Shown here: piece by piece, positions 9,837-18,893 of the stretch
Numbering within the stretch: position 1 is the first letter of the stretch
How the letters are laid out: every line of letters starts with the position of its first letter
Assembly (NCBI RefSeq): GCF_000236165.1
Contig: NZ_CM001373.1
Location: 1,812,777 to 1,876,776 of the forward strand
DNA length: 64,000 nt
Direction of reading: 5' to 3'
DNA from: Fluoribacter dumoffii NY 23
GTDB lineage: Bacteria > Pseudomonadota > Gammaproteobacteria > Legionellales > Legionellaceae
Notes under the pieces: model-generated
Databases searched by the model: none
What the model was told of the DNA's origin: nothing
What the model saw: only the letters and a program-made list of their open reading frames with translations
Made by a program: the position numbers and the translations under genes

Positions 9837-11033
9837 TTATTTCTCTCCCGGGTTACCCTGGGTATTTAAATAAGCAAGTGCTTCATTATTTTTCAGTGCG
9901 TTTACTCCAATAACACTGATTTGATTATAACCCACGTCCAAGGCATACAGTGTTGCAGTTTCAGCCAATGCCAATGCCCCCTCATCACCAATTTGATTAT
10001 GATTCAAACTCAAATTTTGCAGCTGTATTGCATTTGCCAGGTTTTTTGCTCCCTCATCGCCGATTGAATTATTATTTGCATACAGGTTATTCAGCGAGCG
10101 CATTTTTGCCAAAGCAATAATTCCCTCATCACCAATGAAATTTTTATCAATATTGAGCATGGCCAGATGATGCAAAGCAGCCAAAGCCTGAGCTCCTTCT
10201 ATCCCCACCCTGCAATCCGCAATAGAAAGCCATCTCACCATACTGGCTTGAGCCAAAAGAGCAGCCCCCGCATTATGTATAGGATTTTTATCCAGATTAA
10301 GATAAAACAAATTAGGTTTACGGACTATGGTTGGAATTCCATCCTGATCAATATTATTGTTTTCTAAATCAATGAAATTAATGGAGTGGTTATTTTCCAG
10401 AAATTTTATACCCTCATTGCCTAAATGGTTATTGCCAAGATATAAGCTTTTTAATGTTTCATTTGCAAACAATGCCCTTGCACCGGCTGCACCAATTTGA
10501 CTTTTTCTTAGAGAAAGGTGAATCAGGGTTTTATTTTTTGCCAGTTCTTTTGCCCCGGAAGCGCCAATAGGATTGCTGTCGAGTGAAAGGAAAAACAAGG
10601 TGGAATTCTTTGCTAATGCTTCAGCGCCGTAAGGGCCAATATGGTTCTCTCCCAAAAGAAGATAGATCAAAGAAGTATTTTGGGATAAAGCCTCAGCCCC
10701 CAGTGAGCCGATGCGGTTTCCTGTGAGGAAAAGATAACGGATATGTGTATTGGACGCGAGCAACTCTGCACCTTGATATCCAATCTGGTTATCGGATAAA
10801 CTCAATCGAGTAATTTCAGGGTGTTTGTCAAGATAGGCAACGATATGTGGAATATCCCGATCGTGCAGATGGCATTGATCCATAAACAATCCACCGTCAC
10901 TGGCATGAGACTCAATACTTTCAATACACTCATTGCCTTGCAGTACAGAATTTTTAATGTTTTCTTTAGCAAATAAAGGGGAAATTATCAGGCTCAATAA
11001 AAAAGAAAAACTAAAAACTGCTTTTTTCATCAT
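9837..11033 (-). CDS. exported leucine-rich-repeat protein (ribonuclease-inhibitor-like)
   Basis: 398 residues with a Sec signal peptide (MMKKAVFS..., cleavage near SPLFA-KEN). About a dozen LRRs follow with a regular 24-residue period, of the pattern LxxLxLxxNxIGxxGAxALAxN. That pattern is the ribonuclease-inhibitor class, which is eukaryotic-like and used for protein binding. ATG 11033 is preferred over the upstream GTG 11039 because AAGGA lies 8 bases before it. A signal peptide argues against Dot/Icm delivery and for the periplasm, the surface or type II secretion. No catalytic domain is visible. The partner is unknown. Confidence 0.85.
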   Translation of the reverse strand: MMKKAVFSFSFLLSLIISPLFAKENIKNSVLQGNECIESIESHASDGGLFMDQCHLHDRDIPHIVAYLDKHPEITRLSLSDNQIGYQGAELLASNTHIRYLFLTGNRIGSLGAEALSQNTSLIYLLLGENHIGPYGAEALAKNSTLFFLSLDSNPIGASGAKELAKNKTLIHLSLRKSQIGAAGARALFANETLKSLYLGNNHLGNEGIKFLENNHSINFIDLENNNIDQDGIPTIVRKPNLFYLNLDKNPIHNAGAALLAQASMVRWLSIADCRVGIEGAQALAALHHLAMLNIDKNFIGDEGIIALAKMRSLNNLYANNNSIGDEGAKNLANAIQLQNLSLNHNQIGDEGALALAETATLYALDVGYNQISVIGVNALKNNEALAYLNTQGNPGEK

Positions 11034-11239
11034 AAACACAATCCTTTTGCTTCAATCTATGGCCGCGGCTTAGGAAAAAATACCCGCGAACAACCCACTG
11101 GCAAGAGTGAAAGAATACCCCTTTTTCAGTACCAGATTCAAAGTAAAAATTTGGAGTTATTCCTCATTATGATGAGCGAGAGTGCTTTCTAATCCTCTTT
11201 ACAAAAAAATTTAGGCCCCAAATCCTCTTGAAGTTTGAC

Positions 11240-11641
11240 TCATCCCTTTCTCAGTTGCTGGATAAACTCTTCTTCGATTTTATAGTGAAGACAATTGTTT
11301 TTTAGTTTCTCAATAAAACCTAATTCTTCCAATCTATTCAGAGGAGCCATAATATCAGGAGTCAACTCATATCGAAATCGAGGTACAGATGAATTTATCA
11401 GAGCTTCCTTATCGACAACAAAAAACTCCCGGACATTCTTGTACACCAGGTTATTAATATCATTTTTAATAAGACCCATGAAATGGGGGTAGTCTTGAAA
11501 AAGCAGGTCCAAATCCAGTATTTTTTTATTTTTTATGGCGAGAGCGCCTTTTCTGTTAGTCCTGTATTTTTGTACCTGCCACCCACCCAGACCTGTAGCA
11601 AGGCAGCCAGTTAAAAAGCCGAATAAAAAAGAAATGTCCAT
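11240..11641 (-). CDS. hypothetical membrane-anchored protein, 133 aa
   Basis: I do not recognise this protein. It opens with a glycine-rich hydrophobic segment (residues ~3-22, FLFGFLTGCLATGLGGW) that is probably a single N-terminal membrane anchor, followed by a basic stretch and a soluble domain of ~100 residues. The C-terminal half (LNRLEELGFIEKLKNNCLHYKIEEEF) reads like a small winged-helix or helical domain. There is no clear Shine-Dalgarno. It is 206 bases upstream of the LRR gene on the same strand, and a link between them is not shown. Confidence 0.6.
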   Translation of the reverse strand: MDISFLFGFLTGCLATGLGGWQVQKYRTNRKGALAIKNKKILDLDLLFQDYPHFMGLIKNDINNLVYKNVREFFVVDKEALINSSVPRFRYELTPDIMAPLNRLEELGFIEKLKNNCLHYKIEEEFIQQLRKG

Positions 11642-11877
11642 GGAGATAGTTTAAATTTTGATTATGAAAGCAGGATCAGGTAACGATCACAAGTTGATTA
11701 ATTATATAACATAAATGCATTAAAAGTAACAATAACATGCGAAATGTCCCTTACGCTATTTGCTTGATTTTTTTACCGTGTGTCAATAAACTACGCCTGA
11801 TTTGTTCTGTTTTTTCTGAGCCTCATAAGCTGACGGCAGAACTAGTGCATCCTTATAACTCATGTATAGAGGAACAT

Positions 11878-12291
11878 ATGCTCAAAAAATTCTTCATCTT
11901 TTCTTTTATGGTTTTAGTGAGCATGATCACCGCCTGTGGTCCCATTTATAATACCGAGTATAGTTTTGTTCCCCCAAAATCAGATATAGCCAAAATGTGC
12001 ACTGCCCAATGCATCCAGGGAAAAAATGATTGTGAACAAAGTTGTCGGGTAGACAATGAAAATTGTCGTATGAGAGCTCAGCAAAACGCTCTGTTTGAAT
12101 ACAAACACTATAAAGAAGAGCAAAAAAGAATGGGCTTACCCGTTAGTAAATCAATAAATGACTTTGACCGCAGCAGCAGCTGTAACAATTCCTGCCAATG
12201 TGCGTCGACCTACAGGGCGTGTTATTCCGCCTGTGGTGGCGAAGTCAGAGAACACAAGGTATGTGTGGCTTTTTGTGACCAGCACCAATAA
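11878..12291 (+). CDS. cysteine-rich lipoprotein, 137 aa
   Basis: A short signal sequence ends in a lipobox-like SMITAC-G, predicting lipidation at Cys20. The mature part carries a dozen or more cysteines, many spaced in pairs three apart (CTAQC, CEQSC, CNNSC, CYSAC, CVAFC). That spacing suggests disulphide hairpins or metal binding in the periplasm. ATG 11878 is preferred because AGAGGA sits just upstream; the longer reading frame from 11737 has no signal sequence at its start. The protein is not recognised beyond this. It stands alone between non-coding stretches, upstream of the APH(9)-like gene. Confidence 0.75.
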   Translation: MLKKFFIFSFMVLVSMITACGPIYNTEYSFVPPKSDIAKMCTAQCIQGKNDCEQSCRVDNENCRMRAQQNALFEYKHYKEEQKRMGLPVSKSINDFDRSSSCNNSCQCASTYRACYSACGGEVREHKVCVAFCDQHQ

Positions 12292-12369
12292 ACAGGCATG
12301 TTGCAACTGAATTCAAATCCAGCAATTTTCCGCATTAAATTGCTGGTTCTATAAATTTTGGCGGTAAAA

Positions 12370-13368
12370 ATGTTCGATAAACAGGCCATTACCGATCAAC
12401 AAATCATTGAGTGCTTAAGAAGGGCCTACCGCATCAATGCGCTTAAACTGAGCCAGCTCGCATTAGGGGCTGATATGAATGCTTCCCTATACAAAGCAGA
12501 CTCACCAGATCAATCCTACTTCGTCAAATTAAAAAAAGGGACATTTCAGGATGTGGGGCTTGATGTTGTGAAACTGTTGTCTCATAACGCGATTCAACAA
12601 ATTATTCAGCCAATTGCAACAAGCGCCAAGCAACCTGTTCTTGATATTGATCCGTTTTGTCTTATCGTCTATCCCTTTATTAAAGGAGAAAATGGCTTTA
12701 ACCAGGAATTAACGGAAGAGCAATGGATAACCCTGGGCAAAACTTTAAAACGAATCCATGAAATAAATTGTCCCGATTTCATTGCCCAACGAATTCGAAA
12801 AGAATCGTATCCTGCGAAATGGAGAAAAAATGTACGCGCATTTTTAAAGCAAATCGAAGGGATAGTTGCCGTCGAGGAATTTGCATTCAAATTGCTCACC
12901 TTCATAAAAGAGAAGTTGGGGATTATTATTAAACTGGTGGAGCGCGCTGAATATCTCGCTCAAAGAGTACAAAACAGTCCACGCAAACTGGTTTTATGTC
13001 ACTCTGATCTGCATGCAGGCAATGTATTACTGACGTCTGATCAGTCTTTTTATATCGTGGATTGGGATGAACCGATAATGGCCCCCAAAGAACGGGATTT
13101 GATGTTTATCGGTGGTGGTGTAGCTAATGTTTGGAATTTGCCCTATCAGGAAGATCTTTTTTATCAAGGTTATGGTAAGACCGAGATCGATCCCATGCTT
13201 TTAACCTTTTACCGCTGTGAACGCATTCTAGAAGATATTGTTATTTATACTCAGCAATTTTTTTCGCGAGCATCAGAAAACAGAAATGACGTTCAAACCT
13301 ATCACCATTTTATCGATATGTTTGCACCCAATGGAGTGGTAGATATAGCTCTCAGTACCACGGTATAA
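12370..13368 (+). CDS. APH(9)-like aminoglycoside phosphotransferase (spectinomycin kinase homologue)
   Basis: 332-residue member of the APH/choline kinase fold. The phosphotransfer loop HSDLHAGNVLL (catalytic Asp at ~213) and the metal-binding IVDWDEP (Asp at ~231) are intact, as is the family stretch APKERDLMFIGGG. The whole chain resembles my recollection of APH(9)-Ia from L. pneumophila, which phosphorylates spectinomycin, including the segments before and after the active site. I start at ATG 12370 (GGCGG upstream) rather than TTG 12358. Natural substrate and actual resistance are unproven. No mobile element adjoins it, so it looks like a resident chromosomal gene. Confidence 0.88.
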   Translation: MFDKQAITDQQIIECLRRAYRINALKLSQLALGADMNASLYKADSPDQSYFVKLKKGTFQDVGLDVVKLLSHNAIQQIIQPIATSAKQPVLDIDPFCLIVYPFIKGENGFNQELTEEQWITLGKTLKRIHEINCPDFIAQRIRKESYPAKWRKNVRAFLKQIEGIVAVEEFAFKLLTFIKEKLGIIIKLVERAEYLAQRVQNSPRKLVLCHSDLHAGNVLLTSDQSFYIVDWDEPIMAPKERDLMFIGGGVANVWNLPYQEDLFYQGYGKTEIDPMLLTFYRCERILEDIVIYTQQFFSRASENRNDVQTYHHFIDMFAPNGVVDIALSTTV

Positions 13369-13485
13369 TGATTTCATGCAAACCTCAAATCCTGCTTTTC
13401 AATTCAAACATTGAGTCTATTTATTTTACAATTTAAAAAACCTTTGCCACACTTTAATTGAGACTTACGCAGAGCAGAAATAATA

Positions 13486-14400
13486 ATGAAAAAAATTCTT
13501 CTTTATTTTTTAGCATTCATTGGTGTACTCGCTATTTTATTCATAATTTCTCAATGGTTTAACCGGGCCGGTACGACAATGTATGAAGCTTCTCCTGTCC
13601 CCATGCAAGCCGTAGTGGGAGGCCCTAATTACGCTGGCGGTCCCATAGCAATGATGCGTGATAAGGTGCAGACTAATTCGAGCCAGACTCCAGATAACGT
13701 GATGCGGGGGATGATTATTCGCAATGCAGACATTTCCTTACAGGTCAATAACATTAATTCGACCATGGAAAAAATCACGCAATTAGCAGAGAGTTCCGGG
13801 GGCTATGTAGTAAACTCCAATTTAGTACAGGATAATAACAACGCCAGTAATACCACTGCAAATATCAGTATAAGGGTACCTGCTCAAGGGCTAAATAATG
13901 CATTAAGTGCTTTGAAATCACTGGCGACACAAGTCATCCAGGAGTCAGTAACCGGTGAAGACATTACCCAACAATTTGTGGATTTACAAAGTCAACTTAC
14001 TAATCTGCAAACCGCCAAGGAACAATTAACAAAAATCATGGCCAGCGCAACAAAAACCTCGGATGTTTTAAGTGTATTCAAACAGTTAAATGACATCCAG
14101 GGGCAAATCGATGTGCTGCAAGGACGCATAAAATATTACAAGGAATCTGTCGCTTTTTCGTTAATCAATATTAATTTAAGCATGAATCCTTTGATTCAAA
14201 CAAACCAACAAAAACAATGGAAAATTACAGAAACGTTTATTGACTCTTATCATGCTCTGGTAGATCAATTACGCAATGTTACTTACGGTTTAATCGCATT
14301 TTTCGTGTATTTTTTACCCTTGATTTTATTATGGGCTTGTATTGTTTTGGTAATCCTTTGGGTTGGAAAAAAAATCTGGAAAAGTTTTAATCAGAGGTAA
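13486..14400 (+). CDS. DUF4349 membrane protein
   Basis: 304 residues with an N-terminal membrane segment (~residues 5-23), a large extracytoplasmic domain and a C-terminal membrane segment (~265-290) followed by a basic tail. The central part matches the DUF4349 layout: IIRNADISLQVNN, then SSGGYVVNS, then IRVPAQGLNNALSALKSL, then a coiled coil around FVDLQSQLTNLQTAKEQL and a second beta region. The family is lipoprotein- or membrane-associated and of unknown function. The gene lies downstream of the APH(9)-like gene, 117 bases apart, with its own likely promoter. Confidence 0.85.
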   Translation: MKKILLYFLAFIGVLAILFIISQWFNRAGTTMYEASPVPMQAVVGGPNYAGGPIAMMRDKVQTNSSQTPDNVMRGMIIRNADISLQVNNINSTMEKITQLAESSGGYVVNSNLVQDNNNASNTTANISIRVPAQGLNNALSALKSLATQVIQESVTGEDITQQFVDLQSQLTNLQTAKEQLTKIMASATKTSDVLSVFKQLNDIQGQIDVLQGRIKYYKESVAFSLININLSMNPLIQTNQQKQWKITETFIDSYHALVDQLRNVTYGLIAFFVYFLPLILLWACIVLVILWVGKKIWKSFNQR

Positions 14401-14579
14401 ACGAAGATTAGGTGCATCCAATAAAACCTAACTTAAAAAAACTTTCTGGCTTTGGCAAATAGTAAGAGATTATTTTATTTATTTTTCAGTCACCACAGCC
14501 AGGAAGGCATGAAAAATGCAGTAGATATCTTATAAACCGAAATTCTGCTGAGACGGTTAAAAAGCAAAAGAGATGCGTT

Positions 14580-14990
14580 GTGATCCAACACTTTAAATCC
14601 AAACAGTTTATTGCCTTTTTGATTGCAGGATTTATCTCTTTTACCGTCAATTTCTGTAGCAGAATTCTCTATAACGAGTCATTCAGTTTTTCAACATCCA
14701 TTTTTCTGGCTTATATTACTGGAATGATCACTGCTTTTATTCTTGGAAAATTATTCGTCTTTAAACAAAGCGGACAAACTTTAGTCCAATCCCTTATTTT
14801 TTTTATATTAGTTAACTGCATTGGGATGCTGCAAACCTGGCTTGTCAGTTTACTGTTAGTTTTTTATGTATTACCCGCCCTCGATATTCATCAATTCTCC
14901 CGGGAAATAGGACATGTAATGGGACTGATTTTTCCAGTTTTCACCTCCTATTTGGGCCATAAATTTTGGACTTTTCGGGAAAATAGTTAA
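14580..14990 (+). CDS. GtrA-like family membrane protein
   Basis: 136 residues with four hydrophobic helices and the family phrases FLIAGFISFTVNF near the N terminus and GHKFWTF at the C terminus. GtrA proteins move or hold undecaprenyl-linked sugars across the inner membrane for glycosylation of lipopolysaccharide or wall polymers. The start is GTG 14580, with AGAGA 8 bases upstream. No glycosyltransferase adjoins it here; a GT2-GtrA fusion lies 35 kb away. Function by family only. Confidence 0.85.
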   Translation: MIQHFKSKQFIAFLIAGFISFTVNFCSRILYNESFSFSTSIFLAYITGMITAFILGKLFVFKQSGQTLVQSLIFFILVNCIGMLQTWLVSLLLVFYVLPALDIHQFSREIGHVMGLIFPVFTSYLGHKFWTFRENS

Positions 14991-15366
14991 TTATATAAAA
15001 CCAAAAAGAGTTGATGAATCTCAAGAGAGTAGTTTTTTCGCCATTATAAGCTAAAAACGTAAAGTCCATTCAAGCGCCTTTCCGCATGGAATCACTAAAG
15101 AGGTATTATTTGATCCTTGCTTAAGGTGATATGTCGATACTCAATAAATAGGTCCAACATGAGAAAAGCGCAAATACAAAATCTTCAACACATCTCTGCA
15201 AGGGATAACAATAAAGGAAGGAATGAACTTCTCCGGAAATAAATACAGTAGGAGTATGAAAACCAGTTTATCGAACAATTAATTCCCCCTGCGTCAAAAC
15301 AAGAGAATTTCCATTTCCTGTCCTATACTTATTGAATAATAACACCGACTTTTGCGAGACTTTAAT
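14991..15366. other. 376-base region before the glutamate dehydrogenase gene, nothing recognised
   Basis: AT-rich non-coding stretch between the GtrA gene and gdh. It probably contains the gdh promoter. A 27-codon open frame from 15159 has no clear ribosome binding site and no recognisable product. No stable hairpin or repeat was seen. Confidence 0.3.
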
Positions 15367-18300
15367 ATGGAAAACTCATGGAAAGATCACTTGCATCAGG
15401 CACTGATAAAACAGTTGGGTCCTAAACGGGGAAAAAAACTGGCGGAGAAATACCTCCCCGCATTGTCAATGAGTTACTGTGAGCAACACACCCTGGAAGA
15501 GGCAATAGGGGATCTCTTGCAGATAGATAATCTTTCGCCAGAAAACCCATTAGCAATTGTTTTTTACGAATCATCTCGTGGAGAACATCCTCTGCACATC
15601 AAACTGTATCGCTTCGGCAGTTCAATTCCCTTATCCGATATCTTACCCATGATCGAAAACATGGGATTACGAACCTATACAGAGAGACCCTACAAAATTG
15701 CTCTCGAGCCTAATCAATTTGTCTGGATTGGCGATTTTAATGTTTCCTACGCCCATCCCAATTTACTCACTCTCGAGCAGGTAGATAGTCTTTTTAATGA
15801 GGCGTTGATAAAAATTCATGTTGGAGCTTGTGAAAACGACGGTTTCAATAAGCTGGTTTTGGGAGCAGGATTATCCTGGCGGGAAATCGCAGTCATTCGT
15901 GCCTATGCCAAATACATGCAACAAATTGGTTTTCGCTTCAGCCAACAATATATAGAAAAAACCATCGCAGGATATTCCATAATAGCCAAAAAACTGATTG
16001 AGCTTTTTTATTTAAAATTCAATCTGAAACAAAATGCAACTACTAAAAACAAAATGGCGGAACTGGATCACGAAATTCGGGCTGACATTGATGCAATCAC
16101 CAGCCTGGATGAAGATCATATCATCCGTTATTTCTGGTCTTTAATCAAAGCCACACTACGCACCAACTATTTTCAATTAAATTCAGATGGCGAGCCCAAA
16201 AACTATTTGTCCTTTAAACTCCATACGGCAAAAGTGCCTGATTTACCCCCTGGGCAGCCTCTTTATGAAATTTTTGTATATTCAACCGAGTTTGAAGGCA
16301 TACACCTGCGAAGCGCCAAAGTAGCGCGTGGAGGCATTCGCTGGTCTGATCGCCCAGAAGATTTTCGTACCGAAATTCTGGGTCTTATGAAAGCGCAAAA
16401 AGTAAAAAACTCAGTGATTGTACCTTCCGGGGCCAAAGGTGGTTTTATTTTAAAAAAACCAGTTTATCTTCTCGATCGTGAGCAGATAAAGCAGGAAGTA
16501 ATCCACTGTTATCAATCTTTTATCAGAGGATTATTAGATCTTACCGACAATCTGGTAGATGATCGTGTTGTCGCCCCCAAAAATACTGTTTGTTATGATG
16601 AAGCAGACCCCTATCTGGTAGTCGCAGCAGACAAAGGAACAGCGACCTTCTCAGATCTTGCCAATGGAATTGCCAAGGAATACAAATTCTGGCTCGGAGA
16701 TGCCTTTGCCTCAGGTGGCTCTGCTGGATATGATCATAAAAAAATGGCCATTACTGCTCGTGGTGCTTGGGAATCCATCAAACGGCATTTCCGTGAACTC
16801 GACATAAATATTGAAGAACAGGATTTTACCGTTGTGGGGATTGGTGACATGAGCGGGGATGTATTCGGAAACGGATTAACCTACACGCACCATGCCCTTT
16901 TAATTGCAGCATTTGATCATCGCCATATATTTATCGATCCCCATCCTAATGGACGCCAATCATTTGAGGAACGCCAGCGTTTATTTCATTTGCCCGCTTC
17001 ATCATGGGAAGACTTCAATCCTCAATTAATTTCCAAAGGCGGCGGCATCTATAAACGTTCAAGCAAAGCGATTACCATCACTCCGGAAGTAAAAAAAGTC
17101 CTGGATATTACTGATGACTCCCTTACCCCTAACGAGCTGATTCGTGCCATCTTAAAAGCACCAGTTGATTTATTATTTAACGGAGGGATTGGTACTTATG
17201 TGAAAGCATCAACCGAATCCCATGCCGATGTGGGCGACAAAACCAATGAATTTTGCCGGGTCAATGGGAATGAGTTACGCTGTAAAATTGCAGGTGAAGG
17301 CGGTAATCTTGGTTTTACGCAACTGGGGAGGGTTGAATATGCATTAACAGGAGGGTTGATTAATACCGATTCTATTGATAATTCGGCAGGTGTTAATTGC
17401 TCAGACCATGAAGTGAATATTAAAATTCTCCTGAATAAGGAAATGAACCAAGGGAAACTCACGGAGAAAAAACGCAATCAATTACTGACAAAAATGACTG
17501 AGGAAGTCGCCCAGCTTGTCTTACAAGATAATTACAACCAGGCGCTGGTTTTAGGCTTTTCTGCCATGAACTCCCTGCCCTATAGCGGTTTATACCAGGC
17601 TTATATCAAAGAATTGGAAAGCGTAGTCCATTTGGATAGAAGTGTGGAATTCCTTCCTGACGACAAACATCTTCTGGAACGTAAAGCAGCAGGCCAGGGA
17701 CTCACGCGTCCTGAATTATCCATCATTATGGCTTATACCAAAATGTACATCACCGGGGAATTATTAAAATCTGATCTGCCTGATGATCCCTATTTTGCAA
17801 CCATACTGCAAACTGGTTTTCCTTCGCTGCTGATAAAAAATTATGCTAAATCAATGCAAAGTCATCGCTTGCGACGAGAGATTATTGCCACCCAATTGAG
17901 TAACCAGATTGTTAACAGCATGGGTATTACCTTTATGTACCGCATGCAAATGGAAACGGGACAATCAGTATCAGATATTGCCCGTGCCTATATTATTGCC
18001 GCCAAGGCTTACAAAATAGAGGACCTGCACCAGTTAATTGATTCACTTAATTATAAAGTATCGGTACAAACTCAATATGAGCTGCTTCATCATGTAAGGC
18101 AATTAATGAATCTGGCAACACGATGGTTTTTACACCATAAACGTCTTGAAGGCGGGATTGCCAATAATATTGCTCATTACAGTCAATCAATTGGCAAGCT
18201 CGAAAAATCAATTCCAGATTTAATGGCAGGAGTCACCAAAGAATATCTTGACAAGATTGTCACCCAGTTCATGGGCATTGGATTATCTGAAGAGGCTGCC

Positions 18301-18726
18301 AAAAAAATTGCCGCAACTCGCGCTATGTATACTGTATTAAATGTGGTGGAAGTAGCGACACAAAATAAATTTGATCTGGCCCGTACTGCTGAAGTTTATT
18401 TTAAAGTAGGCAGTAAATTTAGTCTGGTGTGGTTCCGTGATCAAATTGGTAATGATTCTCGTGAAGGTCATTGGAACAGCCTGGCACGATTATCCCTGCG
18501 GGATGAACTGGATAACTTGCAACGCCGTTTAACCATTGTCATTTTAATTAAAGATCAAAAAAAACTGGATTCAGATAAATTAATTGACTATTGGTTTTCC
18601 AAAAACCGTTTTATTCATCAACGATGGGAAAAATTACTGGAAATGCTCCTTAGCAGTTCGAGTATTGATTACACGATATTCTTTATTGCCCTGAGGGAAT
18701 TATCAACACTGATTACCGTTGAGTAA
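15367..18726 (+). CDS. NAD-specific glutamate dehydrogenase, short large-type form
   Basis: Oxidative deamination of glutamate to 2-oxoglutarate, feeding amino acid carbon into the TCA cycle. The catalytic region is clear: VARGGIRWSDR, EILGLMKAQKVKNSVIVPSG, GAKGGFILKKP, DKGTATFSDLANGIA, GIGDMSGDVFGNGL and KIAGEGGNLGFTQ. At 1119 residues it lacks roughly 450-500 N-terminal residues found in the ~1600-residue bacterial (L-GDH180) enzymes and is nearer the 115-kDa class. ATG 15367 is preferred to TTG 15352. No frameshift or stop is seen upstream, so it looks natively short. A hairpin terminator follows. Confidence 0.93.
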   Translation: MENSWKDHLHQALIKQLGPKRGKKLAEKYLPALSMSYCEQHTLEEAIGDLLQIDNLSPENPLAIVFYESSRGEHPLHIKLYRFGSSIPLSDILPMIENMGLRTYTERPYKIALEPNQFVWIGDFNVSYAHPNLLTLEQVDSLFNEALIKIHVGACENDGFNKLVLGAGLSWREIAVIRAYAKYMQQIGFRFSQQYIEKTIAGYSIIAKKLIELFYLKFNLKQNATTKNKMAELDHEIRADIDAITSLDEDHIIRYFWSLIKATLRTNYFQLNSDGEPKNYLSFKLHTAKVPDLPPGQPLYEIFVYSTEFEGIHLRSAKVARGGIRWSDRPEDFRTEILGLMKAQKVKNSVIVPSGAKGGFILKKPVYLLDREQIKQEVIHCYQSFIRGLLDLTDNLVDDRVVAPKNTVCYDEADPYLVVAADKGTATFSDLANGIAKEYKFWLGDAFASGGSAGYDHKKMAITARGAWESIKRHFRELDINIEEQDFTVVGIGDMSGDVFGNGLTYTHHALLIAAFDHRHIFIDPHPNGRQSFEERQRLFHLPASSWEDFNPQLISKGGGIYKRSSKAITITPEVKKVLDITDDSLTPNELIRAILKAPVDLLFNGGIGTYVKASTESHADVGDKTNEFCRVNGNELRCKIAGEGGNLGFTQLGRVEYALTGGLINTDSIDNSAGVNCSDHEVNIKILLNKEMNQGKLTEKKRNQLLTKMTEEVAQLVLQDNYNQALVLGFSAMNSLPYSGLYQAYIKELESVVHLDRSVEFLPDDKHLLERKAAGQGLTRPELSIIMAYTKMYITGELLKSDLPDDPYFATILQTGFPSLLIKNYAKSMQSHRLRREIIATQLSNQIVNSMGITFMYRMQMETGQSVSDIARAYIIAAKAYKIEDLHQLIDSLNYKVSVQTQYELLHHVRQLMNLATRWFLHHKRLEGGIANNIAHYSQSIGKLEKSIPDLMAGVTKEYLDKIVTQFMGIGLSEEAAKKIAATRAMYTVLNVVEVATQNKFDLARTAEVYFKVGSKFSLVWFRDQIGNDSREGHWNSLARLSLRDELDNLQRRLTIVILIKDQKKLDSDKLIDYWFSKNRFIHQRWEKLLEMLLSSSSIDYTIFFIALRELSTLITVE

Positions 18727-18765
18727 TTCATAAAAAAACTTCTCAAGTAAGATACTCCATTAATG

Positions 18766-18791
18766 CCCGTATTAGCGCAGCATAATACGGG
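18766..18791 (+). terminator. terminator after glutamate dehydrogenase
   Basis: A 9-bp perfect stem CCCGTATTA / TAATACGGG with loop GCGCAGCA lies 40 bases after the stop. It is followed within 15 bases by CTCTTTTTACC. This is a reasonable Rho-independent terminator and a member of the small palindrome family noted at 9726 and 37475. Confidence 0.65.
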
Positions 18792-18893
18792 TGATACCTC
18801 TTTTTACCCCAGAATACGCCAATTGTGTTTTAATACTTCCTGATGGTACTGTGATGATAGATTCAATGGAACACATTAAAGGGAGAACAGCAT

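Noticed and set aside
15159..15242. 27-codon open frame upstream of glutamate dehydrogenase
   Set aside because: No clear Shine-Dalgarno and no recognisable product in an AT-rich gap.
15367..18726. Glutamate dehydrogenase as a truncated pseudogene
   Set aside because: All catalytic motifs are intact, the frame is uninterrupted, a start with upstream purines exists and a terminator follows.
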